Positions 8,716 to 17,995 are shown, counted from the first letter of the stretch. The stretch is 64,000 nucleotides of DNA from Dyadobacter sp. NIV53 (GCF_019711195.1 NZ_CP081299.1:4438001-4502000), one strand, 5' to 3'. Notes: generated by a model from the sequence alone, not told the origin. Made by a program: numbers and translations.

Positions 8716-10752
8716 ATGAAATCAATTACGAACCATGAGCACATAGCCACGCGTTTATATTATCGCATAGTTATGTGCTTTACACTCATCATTTACCCTT
8801 TTATCAGCTTTTCACAGGAAGATTTTAAACCTAAATTTGGTGATATTGATAAGGAAGCTTTATTGATGACAGCTTATAAGGGAGACAGTACAATTAATGC
8901 GGTTAATTTGTATGATTATGGAAGTGTTAATTTCCGTTATACGGAACGTACGGGTCTTGTAATGACTATGGATTGTTGGGTGAGAATTAAAATACTTAAA
9001 GAATCAGCACTTGAACAGGCATCGGCATCTTTGATTTATTATGATGGAAGTGGTTATGAAAACGATGAGCGAATAGATGATTTGAAAGGTTTTACATATA
9101 ATATGGAAGGTAATCAGATTGTAACAACTACACTGGACAAAAAATCCATAAAAAAGGAAAGACTTTCCAATGAACTTTTTGCTATAAAATTTAATTTGCC
9201 AAATGTCAGAAAAGGGTCAGTAATAGAATATTCTTACACGCGTATTACTCCTTTGAATTATCAAATAGAGCCATCTACATGGGCATTTCAGGGCTCGGTC
9301 CCTATTGCATGGAGCGAATACAAGATAAATATTCCTGTTTTTCTAGATTACAGAAAAACGATAGGGGGGTTTTTGCCATTTTATATAAGGAATGAAGAAA
9401 AGCAAAATATAATCGTTGGACATGAAAAATATAACGGCGCAGGAATGTCATATCGCTATGTTGTTAAAGATTCACCACCTTTTACCAATGAACCTTTTAT
9501 TACTACCGCCTCAGATTATTTAACGAAAATCAGTTTTGGATTAAAAACTATTGCTGTAACCGGAGAAATAGTTAATCAATATGCCCATACCTGGGAAAGT
9601 ATTGACTGGAATTTAAATGAAGCTGCATGGTTTGGAGGAGAACTCCGAAAAAATGCTCATCTCAAATTAATTATTGATGAAATTTCTGCCAAAACCAAGG
9701 ATCCGGAAGAAAGAATGAATCTTGCATACAACCATATTCAAAATTATATGAAATGGGACGGACATAATGGATTGGCATCAAATGAAGGCGCAAAAAAGGC
9801 TTATGATAATAAAGCAGGAAATGTCAGCGATATCAATCTTACACTGATCAATTTGTTGCGGGCACTGAATATTGCATGTGATCCTATTATACTTAGCACT
9901 AGGTTGCATGGTCAGGTTATCAGATCAAATCCAACACTTGAAAGTTTCAATTATGTAATTGGCCGAGTTAAAATCGGAGAAAAAGAATATGATCTTGATG
10001 CTACTCAGGTGTATGCTAAGCCCGGCTTACTCCCGGAACAGGCTGTAAACGGATATGGGCGTTTGGTAACAAAAGAAGGTTTTGGAAGTTTTGTGAGATT
10101 AATTCCAACAGATAATCAGATCAAACGGGAAATGATTCAGGCGAGTATATCACCTGAAGACGGAATGATAAAGGGGGTTTACAGTTTGTCATATGGAGGG
10201 TATGAAGCTTTACGGTGGCGTGGCAAATATGCAAAGGAGCTGGAAAGAACTTATCAGGACGACTTGAAAAAACAAGTTCCGGAATGGAAAATTGATGGAA
10301 TAAAGATTACCAACAAAGATGAAAATATTCACAAAGCAGTGAATGTCAACTGTAATTTCGAATTAGAAAATGAGAGTGCCTCGTCTGGTTTATTTTACTT
10401 TGACCCTATTCTGGTAGGTAAATTGGCAGAAAATCCATTAAAGTCTCCGGAACGTATTTATCCATTGGATTTTACAAGTGGAATAAGTAATTCATTTATT
10501 GGTAATTTCAAACTGCCTGATGGGTATATGATTGAAGAAATGCCGAAATCTGAAATATTTTCATTGCCAGATAAAGGTGGAGTATTTACTTACCAGATTC
10601 AACATACCAGCAATGTTATTCAGGTCAGCAGTAGTTTAATAATTAGTCAATTACATTTTCCACCTGAGGAATATGGAAACCTGAAAGAATTCTTTGAAAG
10701 GGTTGTTCAGAAACATGCACAGCCGGTAATTATTAAGAAAAAAGCGAAATGA
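8716..10752 (+). CDS. DUF3857 / transglutaminase-fold secreted protein (copy 2)
   Basis: The protein has 678 residues and is closely related to the gene at 6637 along its whole length, with the same domain order and a signal peptide ending near SFSQ. The transglutaminase Cys and His positions are again replaced (GNVSDINL, FNYVI), so catalysis is unlikely. It is visibly more AT-rich than copy 1, apart from the identical last 90 bp. It follows copy 1 by 48 bp and its stop codon overlaps an ATG of the third gene (ATGA at 10749-10752), so the three are probably one operon. Its role is unknown; an envelope or gliding/secretion scaffold would be a guess. Confidence 0.88.
   Translation: MKSITNHEHIATRLYYRIVMCFTLIIYPFISFSQEDFKPKFGDIDKEALLMTAYKGDSTINAVNLYDYGSVNFRYTERTGLVMTMDCWVRIKILKESALEQASASLIYYDGSGYENDERIDDLKGFTYNMEGNQIVTTTLDKKSIKKERLSNELFAIKFNLPNVRKGSVIEYSYTRITPLNYQIEPSTWAFQGSVPIAWSEYKINIPVFLDYRKTIGGFLPFYIRNEEKQNIIVGHEKYNGAGMSYRYVVKDSPPFTNEPFITTASDYLTKISFGLKTIAVTGEIVNQYAHTWESIDWNLNEAAWFGGELRKNAHLKLIIDEISAKTKDPEERMNLAYNHIQNYMKWDGHNGLASNEGAKKAYDNKAGNVSDINLTLINLLRALNIACDPIILSTRLHGQVIRSNPTLESFNYVIGRVKIGEKEYDLDATQVYAKPGLLPEQAVNGYGRLVTKEGFGSFVRLIPTDNQIKREMIQASISPEDGMIKGVYSLSYGGYEALRWRGKYAKELERTYQDDLKKQVPEWKIDGIKITNKDENIHKAVNVNCNFELENESASSGLFYFDPILVGKLAENPLKSPERIYPLDFTSGISNSFIGNFKLPDGYMIEEMPKSEIFSLPDKGGVFTYQIQHTSNVIQVSSSLIISQLHFPPEEYGNLKEFFERVVQKHAQPVIIKKKAK
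10663..10752 (+). repeat. 90-bp identical 3' segment, second copy
   Basis: Exact match to 8578-8667, ending at the TGA stop of the second DUF3857 gene. The final bases also contain the ATG at 10749 that overlaps this stop. Confidence 0.9.
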
Positions 10753-10769
10753 TCCTTATTTCCCTCATC

Positions 10770-12706
10770 ATGAAAATACGTTTGGTTGTTCAAAGCCTCT
10801 TTGCAATTTTTTGTTTAACACTAACTTATCCTCTTTTTGGCCAGGAAAATTTTAGTGTTGCCACTATTAATCCTTTACTTCTTGCCGACGCTGACGCAGT
10901 GATCCGTCTGGATGAAACCTATTGGGAAATTATGACAAAGGGCGAAGGGAAGCTGCGCTCCCGGCTGGTAGTTACGATCTTAAATGAAAAAGGAGAGGAA
11001 GAACATAGCCAGCTCATGGTGGGTTACGACAAGTTTACCAAAATTGGTAGTATAGATGGCAATCTGTATGATGCGGCAGGAAAACTGATCAGAAAACTAA
11101 AAAATGCTGATATCGAAGATTACGGGTACGGCGGGGCAGGTGATGAAATTACTGATGCCAGAGTAAAACTGGCTGATTTCGGAAAAAAAGCTATCCATAT
11201 CCTTACACTATTGAATACAGCTACGATACCAGGGAACGCAACATGATGTTTTATCCCAGATGGATGCCGGTTTCGAATTCGAGGACAGCCGTTGAACATT
11301 CTGTTTACACGATAAAAGTACCTTCCGGGTTTAAATTTCGGTATAAAGAATACAATGGGGTGCCGCCTGTTGTCAAATCAACAGATGCGGCGGGGGCAGA
11401 AATACACTTGTGGAAAATGGATGACAAGCCAGCTTCAAAACCAGATTCATACGCTTTGCATCCGTTTGATTTTTCGCCGATGGTACTGGCTTCACCGTCC
11501 GATTTTGAAATCCAGGATTACAAGGGAAATTTTAATAGCTGGGAGGATCTGAGTAAGTTTTATTATACTCTAAATGCAGGCAGGGATGTACTTCCACCTG
11601 CTACAAATGCTGAAATAAAAGCGCTTGTTAAAGATGCAAAAACGGATCGTGAAAAAGTTTTGCTGATCTATAAATGGATGCAGGCAAGGTCGCGGTATGT
11701 AAGTATCCAGCTAGGTATTGGTGGCTGGCAAACCATTGATGCAACTACGGTTGCCAACAAGGGATACGGTGATTGTAAAGCACTGACCAATTTTACCCTG
11801 GCGGCTCTCAGGCAGGCCGGGATTACGTGTTACGGGGCATTAATCAAAGCAGGTGATGAAGCAAAAATTAAACCTGATTTTCCAAGCAGCCAGTTCAATC
11901 ATGTTATTGCATGTGCCATTGTCGCAAAAGACACCATGTGGCTCGAATGTACAAGCCAGACTACCCAGGCAAATTTTATGGGGACATTTACCGGTGGCCG
12001 GTATGCTTTGCTGGTAATGCCCGAAGGGGGAAAGCTGGTAGCAACTCCCGGCTACAAACCCAGCCAGAATATGCGTAAAAGAAATAGCCAGGTAAAGTTA
12101 GAAACTACGGGAGATGGCCAGATTGAGGTTCAGACCTTATATACAGGGGTACGCCAGGAATCGAGAAACAGTATTTTATACAACAGTACTAAAGAAGCAC
12201 AAAAGAAATGGCTGATCAGTCACGTTAATTTGCCAAGTTTGGAATTGCAGCGTTTTGAACTAACTGAAGGAAAAGGCACAGACCCGTCTGTTACCGAAAA
12301 ACTAAGTATGAATGTGCGCAGTTGTGCAACCAAAACAGGTACACGCCTATTCGTAAAACCTGGTTTATTAAGTGTACCGTTTGAGATGCCCGCAGCAACA
12401 GAGAGAACTACCGATTTTTATCTTTCTCTGTCCGACTACGATTTTACGGACCTGGATTCCGTTTCATACACCATTCCACAGGGGTATAAGCTGGAAACTA
12501 CTTTACCTTCCTTCCAGATCAATTCGGTATTTGGTGTTTATGAAAGCAAGACGATATTTAAGGATAATCAGCTTTTGTGCTCACGTAAAGTAATCCTGAA
12601 CGGCGGCAGATACCCGAGTAAAGATTATACTGCCTGGATAGATTTTCTCAAAAAAATAAGGAAAGCTGATCGCGCTCAGATAGTTTTTGTCGAAAATAAG
12701 GAATGA
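10770..12706 (+). pseudogene. DUF3857 / transglutaminase-like protein (copy 3) split by a -1 frameshift at an A7 run
   Basis: Two frames together encode one typical member of about 645 residues. The first frame runs from ATG 10770 (MKIRLVVQSL, signal peptide ending at LFGQ; an overlapping ATG lies at 10749) to TGA 11244-11246. The second is open from before 11190 to 12706. Shifting -1 on the seven A's at 11183-11189 restores FGKKSYPYPYTIEYSYDTRE followed by NMMFYPRW, as expected for the family. Unlike its neighbours, this one keeps the catalytic Cys (GYGDCKALTN, codon at 11774) and a His (FNHVIA), so the intact protein could be an active enzyme. The A7 run forms the heptamer A-AAA-AAA in the right phase for -1 slippage. 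The second frame also has an ATG (11243) overlapping the stop. Read error, true mutation and recoding are all possible. Confidence 0.85.
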
Positions 12707-12819
12707 GATTATCTTACTTATATCAGAATTAACAGACTTCTGTTCCAATCACTTTCTTTTAGGTTAAAATCCGTATAGAATTGATTAAAACCCGAAATGT
12801 TTTTTGCTTGCTGGTTGAT

Positions 12820-12827
12820 TACTTTTG
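12820..12827 (+). promoter_or_regulatory. Possible -7 box for the hydroxyproline cluster
   Basis: TACTTTTG fits TAnnTTTG and lies 41 bp before the ATG at 12869. A TTTG lies a little upstream (12803-12806), but its spacing is shorter than the usual 19-21 bases, so the assignment is weak. Confidence 0.35.
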
Positions 12828-12868
12828 ATAAAAGAAACATTGATATTTTATCTTAATAAAACCTATAT

Positions 12869-13807
12869 ATGAACAAAGAACTATGGCAGGGCATTTTTCC
12901 TGCATTGGTAACGCCATTTACAGCAGAGGATACAATTGATTTTGATCTTTTTGATAAGAATTTACAGGCTCAGGTTGAAGCCGGGATTTCCGGTGTCATT
13001 GTAGCAGGTTCGCTTGGAGAAGCCAGCACACTGACAACTGAGGAAAAGTTTGAACTGGTAAAATATGCTAAAAAATCACTTCCAGCTGGTATGCCGGTTG
13101 TATTGTGTATCGCTGAACAGTCGACAGCCGTTGCAGTTAACATTGCAAAACAGGCAGAATCCAATGGTGCGGACGGACTGATGGTGCTTCCTCCAATGCG
13201 TTACAAAGCAGATGATGATGAAACCGTTGCTTATTTTACAACTATTGCCAACAGTACGGTTTTGCCATTGATGATCTATAATAATCCAGTGGATTACAAG
13301 ATTGAAGTGACACTCAGCATGTTTGAAGAACTGGCGAAAATCCCAAATATTCATGCTATTAAAGAATCGACCCGTGATGTAAGCAATGTAACGCGTTTGT
13401 TTAATCGTTTTGGAGACCGCTTCAGGATTTTCTGTGGTGTTGATACACTCATCATGGAAGAAGTTATGTTGGGTGCAGATGGTGTTGTGGGTGGTTTGGT
13501 GGATGCATTTCCAAAAGAAACCGTAGCAATTTTTAATTTGATCAAAGCCGGCCAATATAAAGAAGCAGTGAGTATTTACCGCTGGTATCTGCCATTGCTG
13601 GAACTCGATATTCATCCAAAACTGGTTCAGAATATTAAACTGGCAGCTGCACAGGTAGGAATCAGTTCGGAATATGTAAGAGCACCACGTATGGTTCTGA
13701 CAGGTACTGAAAGAGAAAAAGTACTGGCCATTATCAATAAAGCAATTGAAACGCAACCCGTTTTGTCGGACTATTTAAATCTGACAAATGAAGCTTCTTT
13801 AGCATAA
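12869..13807 (+). CDS. DHDPS-family lyase, probable 1-pyrroline-4-hydroxy-2-carboxylate deaminase
   Basis: The protein has 312 residues, the normal size for the dihydrodipicolinate synthase/N-acetylneuraminate lyase family. The Schiff-base lysine is Lys165 in HAIKESTRD, the proton-relay tyrosine is Tyr137 in MIYNNPVDY, and the substrate loop GSLGEASTLT is present. The neighbours decide the role: a 2,5-dioxovalerate dehydrogenase 16 bp downstream, then a 4-hydroxyproline epimerase and an FAD amine oxidase. In that pathway this family member deaminates pyrroline-4-hydroxy-2-carboxylate to 2,5-dioxovalerate (alpha-ketoglutarate semialdehyde). It is cytoplasmic. A true DapA is less likely given this context. 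Confidence 0.88.
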   Translation: MNKELWQGIFPALVTPFTAEDTIDFDLFDKNLQAQVEAGISGVIVAGSLGEASTLTTEEKFELVKYAKKSLPAGMPVVLCIAEQSTAVAVNIAKQAESNGADGLMVLPPMRYKADDDETVAYFTTIANSTVLPLMIYNNPVDYKIEVTLSMFEELAKIPNIHAIKESTRDVSNVTRLFNRFGDRFRIFCGVDTLIMEEVMLGADGVVGGLVDAFPKETVAIFNLIKAGQYKEAVSIYRWYLPLLELDIHPKLVQNIKLAAAQVGISSEYVRAPRMVLTGTEREKVLAIINKAIETQPVLSDYLNLTNEASLA

Positions 13808-13823
13808 AGCTTAAACAGTCCCT

Positions 13824-15290
13824 ATGAATATTTCAAAAGAAGGAATAGAAAATATATTGCAGAAAGCACAGGAAGCATTTGTTGCTATCGGGAAATTCGG
13901 TCTAAAGAAAAGGGTAACTTTCATGCGGAATGTGGCTGCTGAAATTGAGGCACTCGGGCCGGAGTTAATTACCACTGCACAGCAAGAATCACATTTGCCT
14001 GAGGGGCGCCTGGTTGGTGAAAAAGGAAGGACTATTTTTCAATGGAGAAGTTATGCGGATGCAGTAGAGCGAGGCGATTCCTTGGATGCAAGTATTGACA
14101 CAGCCAATACAGAACGTACGCCGCCAAAACCTGATATCAGAAAAACGAATGTCGGGCTTGGTCCGGTTACTGTTTTTGGAGCGAGCAACTTTCCGTTTGC
14201 CTTTTCTACTGCTGGCGGAGATACCGCGAGTGCTATTGCTGCGGGCTGTCCGGTTATTGTAAAAGCACATCCGGGGCATCCCAAAACTTCACAGATCATG
14301 GCTGATGCAATAAGCCGTGCGGTTGAGAAAAGTGGTTTTCCGGAAGGGACTTTTTCTCATGTTTATTGTGAAACCAATGAAGAAGCCCAATTATTGGTGA
14401 GTGATCCTATTATCAAAGCAGTTGGTTTTACAGGATCTTACCGTGGAGGAATGGCGTTGGTAGAAGTAGCCAACAAGCGTAAAGAGCCAATTCCAGTTTA
14501 TGCTGAAATGGGAAGCATAAATCCTGTTTTTCTTCTGCCGGGAAAATTGAAAACTTCTGCTGGCGAACTGGCAAAACAATATGCAGGTTCACTGACTTTG
14601 GGAGTCGGCCAGTTTTGTACAAATCCCGGTTTGCTGATTGGAACCGATGGAGAAGATCTGGACGGTTTTATTGAGGTTTTAAATGAAGAAATAAAAAAGG
14701 CAGCTCCGGCATATATGCTGCATACAGGAATTGCAAAGGCATATACTGAAAATCGTCAAAAGCTGGTTTCGCAATCGGGTGTGGATATTTTGGCGGTTGC
14801 CACGGTTGAAGCTGAGGAAGGACAGGGAGCGGCAACTGTGGCTTCTGTAAGCGGAATTGATTTTCTGATCAACAATGCTTTGCAGGAAGAAGTATTCGGC
14901 CCCTTTGCTCTGATTGTAAAATGTAAAAATGCGGATGAAGTAATTGCTGTAGCGTCAAAATTACACGGGCAACTGACTGCCACGCTTCTTGCAACGAACG
15001 AAGATCTGGCAGAAAGTGAAGAATTGGTTTCAGTCATTCAGAATATATGCGGAAGGATTATTTTTAACAATTTCCCGACCGGTGTTGAGGTTTGTAAATC
15101 CATGCATCACGGAGGGCCTTTTCCTTCATCCAGTAACAGTCAGTATACTTCGGTTGGTGCAGATTCGATCAGGCGTTTTGTAAGGCCGCTAAGTTTTCAG
15201 AACTGGCCGGATGAATTTTTGCCGGATGAATTAAAAAATGATAATCCGCTGAATATCTGGCGGACAGTTGATAACGAATTGACAAAGTAG
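13824..15290 (+). CDS. Aldehyde dehydrogenase, probable 2,5-dioxovalerate (alpha-ketoglutarate semialdehyde) dehydrogenase
   Basis: The protein has 488 residues. The catalytic Cys is Cys265 in GVGQFCTNPG and the general base is Glu228 in YAEMGSINP; the Rossmann-type region VFGASNFPFAFSTAGGDTASA is typical of the NADP-dependent semialdehyde dehydrogenase subfamily used in hydroxyproline and sugar-acid degradation. It would oxidise alpha-ketoglutarate semialdehyde to alpha-ketoglutarate, the last step before the TCA cycle. It lies 16 bp after the deaminase gene and is clearly co-transcribed. A repeat-filled gap of 186 bp separates it from the epimerase gene. Confidence 0.92.
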   Translation: MNISKEGIENILQKAQEAFVAIGKFGLKKRVTFMRNVAAEIEALGPELITTAQQESHLPEGRLVGEKGRTIFQWRSYADAVERGDSLDASIDTANTERTPPKPDIRKTNVGLGPVTVFGASNFPFAFSTAGGDTASAIAAGCPVIVKAHPGHPKTSQIMADAISRAVEKSGFPEGTFSHVYCETNEEAQLLVSDPIIKAVGFTGSYRGGMALVEVANKRKEPIPVYAEMGSINPVFLLPGKLKTSAGELAKQYAGSLTLGVGQFCTNPGLLIGTDGEDLDGFIEVLNEEIKKAAPAYMLHTGIAKAYTENRQKLVSQSGVDILAVATVEAEEGQGAATVASVSGIDFLINNALQEEVFGPFALIVKCKNADEVIAVASKLHGQLTATLLATNEDLAESEELVSVIQNICGRIIFNNFPTGVEVCKSMHHGGPFPSSSNSQYTSVGADSIRRFVRPLSFQNWPDEFLPDELKNDNPLNIWRTVDNELTK

Positions 15291-15476
15291 CTGTCGGCTA
15301 TCGGCGGTCAGCTTTCGACTGGGGAAAATCAGGCTTGGTAAGCCTTGGCGACCCCATCTAGGCGACCCCGTCTAGGCGACCCCGTCTGGGCGACCCCATA
15401 TTTCAGGCTTGCCAAGTCTAAGGCGGCCTCCGAATGCTGATTGCCGAAAGCCGACCGCCGATAGCCCCCATAACCT
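15291..15476. repeat. GC-rich inverted repeats enclosing four 14-bp tandem units
   Basis: The outer arms GCTATCGGCGGTCAGCTTTCG (15298-15317 region) and CGAAAGCCGACCGCCGATAGC (15446-15466) are near-perfect inverted copies. Between them GGCGACCCCRTCTA is repeated four times head to tail (15347-15360, 15361-15374, 15375-15388, 15389-15402). A small hairpin AGGCTT/AAGCCT lies at 15331-15345. The word GCTGATTGCCGA at 15436 recurs at 16577, so this is one member of a REP-like family. The region could form a long cruciform-like transcript structure between the dehydrogenase and epimerase genes. Confidence 0.75.
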
Positions 15477-16477
15477 ATGCGTAAAACTTTTTTTGTATTG
15501 ATGCCCATACCTGTGGAAATCCTGTTCGGGTAGTTGCTGGCGGTGGCCCTTTGCTCAATGGAAACAGCATGATGGAGCGCCGCCTTCATTTTTTAAAGGA
15601 ATTTGACTGGATCAGAAAAGGACTGATGTTTGAACCACGCGGCCATGATATGATGAGTGGAAGCATATTGTATCCACCTGTTGATCCCGAAAATGATATA
15701 GGTGTTTTATATATCGAAACCAGCGGCTGTCTGCCCATGTGCGGGCACGGAACGATCGGAACTGTAACCATTGCCATTGAAGAAGGACTGGTAACACCTA
15801 AAATTCCAGGAAAATTACGTTTGGAAACGCCTGCCGGACTGGTATTGGTAGAATACGTTCAGGTGGGTAAAAAAGTAAAATCAGTTAAACTGATTAATAT
15901 AAAATCTTTTCTTGCAGCTGAGGAACTGACAGTAGAATGTCCTGACCTGGGCACACTTACAGTTGATGTTTCCTATGGCGGAAATTTCTATGCTATTGTT
16001 GATCCGCAGGAAAATTTCAAAGGATTGGAAAATTATACTGCCGACCAATTGATCAGCTGGAGCAGGGTTTGCCGCAAGCGGATGAACGAACAATACAAAT
16101 TTGTCCATCCTGAAAACGAACATATCAACGGTTTAAGCCATTTTCTGTGGGCTGGTGCCGTTTTAGATCCGGCATCAACGGCCAGAAACGCGGTTTTTTA
16201 TGGTGATAAAGCCATCGACAGATCACCATGCGGAACAGGAACTTCTGCAAGAATGGCGCAATGGCATGCAAAGGGCAAACTTAAAAAAGGAGATCAGTTT
16301 ATTCATGAAAGTATTATAGGCTCCAAATTTATTGGTACTGTTGAGGATGAAGTAAGCATCGGCGACAAACCAGCTATTATTCCCGGAATAGAAGGCTGGG
16401 CGGTCGTAACAGGTTATAATACGATTTTCATAGACGACGAAGAAGATCCGTATGCGTACGGGTTTCAGGTAATTTAA
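15477..16477 (+). CDS. 4-hydroxyproline epimerase, with an apparent -1 frameshift at a T7 run in codons 4-6
   Basis: This is a proline racemase-family protein. Both catalytic cysteines are present: MCGHGTIG (near residue 90) and the second in SPCGTGTSARMA. It would interconvert trans-4-hydroxy-L-proline and cis-4-hydroxy-D-proline, the first step of the pathway encoded here. The body is open from 15485 to 16477, but the only sensible ATG (15477, MRKTFF) is in another frame. A -1 shift on the seven T's at 15488-15494 gives MRKTFFCIDAHTCGNPV, the expected family N-terminus, and a 333-residue protein. T-TTT-TTT is in phase for -1 slippage. Without recoding, translation would need the TTG at 15551 and would lose about 25 residues. 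An under-called homopolymer is the plainest explanation. Confidence 0.88.
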
Positions 16478-16482
16478 AAACG

Positions 16483-16602
16483 TCGGCCGTCGGCTTTTGG
16501 CAATCGGCCTTCGCTAAATTGAAGTAGGTAAATCATTACATAATAGGAAAGGCCATTTGGCCAAAAAAAGCCGGAAGCTGATTGCCGACGGCCGAAGTCA
16601 TT
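16483..16602. repeat. REP-like inverted repeats between epimerase and dehydrogenase genes
   Basis: The arm at 16483-16516 (CGTCGGCCGTCGGCTTTTGG, then CAATCGGCCTTCG) is matched in inverted orientation at about 16569-16597 (GCCGGAAGCTGATTGCCGAC, then GGCCGAAG). It shares GCTGATTGCCGA with the element at 15436. The right arm stops only 5 bp before the ATG at 16603, so the hairpin could hide or expose that start. Confidence 0.65.
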
Positions 16603-17859
16603 ATGAAAGATACAGGTAAAGCAGTAATTATCGGCGGTGGAATTATGGGATTGGCTTCGGCTTATTATCTCTTGAAAAGCGGGTGGAAAGTTACGCTGGT
16701 GGATAAAGGAGATTTATCAGATAATTGTTCACAGGGCAACGCGGGAATGATTGTCCCGAGCCATTTTATTCCTTTGGCAGCACCGGGAATGATCTCAAAA
16801 GGTATAAAATGGATGTTCAACAGCCGCAGTCCCTTTTATGTAAAACCATCCCTGGACTTTTCCCTGATCTCATGGGGATTGAAATTTATGAAGAGTGCGA
16901 CACAAGCCAATGTAGAACGTGCCGCACCATTTCTGAGAGATTATCACTTGCTGAGCAAGCAGTTGTATGAAGATCTTGCCAAAGAAGAAGGGTTCGATTT
17001 TGGTCTGGAAAAGAAAGGCATCCTCATGCTTTACAAAACAGAAAAAGCAGGTGAAGAGGAAATTCATGTAGGAAAAGATGCGCAAAAACTGGGTCTGGAT
17101 GTAGAAATGCTTTCCAAAGAACAGGTGCAGGATATTGAACCTGATATAAAACTGGATGTGTTGGGTGCTGTTCATTATCATTGCGACGCGCATTTATATC
17201 CATATGCATTATTTACCCAGCTTTTGAAATATATTAAAGCGAATGGGGGAGAAGTAATTACCAATGCCGAAGTGACGGGATATCAAATTAGCGGCGGGGA
17301 AATAAAATCCGTTGAAACCAGTCATGGAAATATAGGTGGCGACCTTATAATTATGACGGGCGGCTCCTGGCTTCCGCAGCTTTCTAAACTGGCTGGTTTG
17401 TCGATTCCTGTCATGCCCGGAAAAGGTTATTCTTTTATGGAGCCCAATGCTGAACACAAAATTGTACATCCGGCATTACTGATCGAAGCGCGCGTGGCAG
17501 TTACGCCTATGAATGGCCATGTTCGTTTTGGCGGCACTATGGAACTGGCAGCTTTAAACAACCAGATCAATATGAACCGTGTAGAAGGAATTGTAAATTC
17601 TATTCCTCAGTATTATCCTGAGCTGAATGTGGAAGTTCCTGCCAAAGAAAAGATCTGGTATGGTTTCCGGCCATGTTCACCTGATGGATTGCCGTATCTG
17701 GGATATAGTAAAAAACTAAAAAACCTGATCGTTGCGGGCGGTCATGGTATGATGGGGATCAGTTTGGGGCCGGCAACCGGAAAAATGGTGGCCGAGCTGG
17801 CAAACAGAACTGCGCTTTCTGCGAATATTAAACTTTATAATCCTGAAAGATATAATTAA
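16603..17859 (+). CDS. FAD-dependent D-amino-acid dehydrogenase, probable D-hydroxyproline dehydrogenase
   Basis: The protein has 418 residues from ATG 16603; a TTG 7 codons upstream lies inside the repeat and is not preferred. The N-terminal dinucleotide motif AVIIGGGIMGLASAYYL binds FAD, and a DAO-fold C-terminus with GFRPCSPDGLPYLGYS and AGGHGMMGISLGPATGK is typical of DadA-like enzymes. In this cluster it should oxidise cis-4-hydroxy-D-proline to pyrroline-4-hydroxy-2-carboxylate, passing electrons to the respiratory chain. There is no separate small-subunit gene as in heterotrimeric versions, so it is of the single-subunit type. Confidence 0.9.
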   Translation: MKDTGKAVIIGGGIMGLASAYYLLKSGWKVTLVDKGDLSDNCSQGNAGMIVPSHFIPLAAPGMISKGIKWMFNSRSPFYVKPSLDFSLISWGLKFMKSATQANVERAAPFLRDYHLLSKQLYEDLAKEEGFDFGLEKKGILMLYKTEKAGEEEIHVGKDAQKLGLDVEMLSKEQVQDIEPDIKLDVLGAVHYHCDAHLYPYALFTQLLKYIKANGGEVITNAEVTGYQISGGEIKSVETSHGNIGGDLIIMTGGSWLPQLSKLAGLSIPVMPGKGYSFMEPNAEHKIVHPALLIEARVAVTPMNGHVRFGGTMELAALNNQINMNRVEGIVNSIPQYYPELNVEVPAKEKIWYGFRPCSPDGLPYLGYSKKLKNLIVAGGHGMMGISLGPATGKMVAELANRTALSANIKLYNPERYN

Positions 17860-17995
17860 AGGTTTTTCATTGGATTTTGCGTGAAGGTGACTTTAAACTG
17901 TAAACTTTTTACTATTGGCTTACTATCTGATTTTATAGTTTCAAATAATATTGTAGCTTACAACACCAAAACCTGACCTGATAATCCTAACCTTT

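Noticed and set aside
11243..12706. Separate gene for the second half of the third DUF3857 protein
   Set aside because: It would lack a signal peptide and most of the DUF3857 domain; joining the frames at the A7 run gives a full-length family member.
13076..13756. Long minus-strand open frame (226 codons) opposite the deaminase gene
   Set aside because: It is antisense to a well-conserved DHDPS-family gene and its translation is rich in Cys, His, Asn and Phe in the way of mirrored coding sequence; no family resemblance.
15347..15402. CRISPR or minisatellite coding repeat
   Set aside because: Four contiguous 14-bp units without spacers, in a non-coding gap; a plain short tandem repeat.
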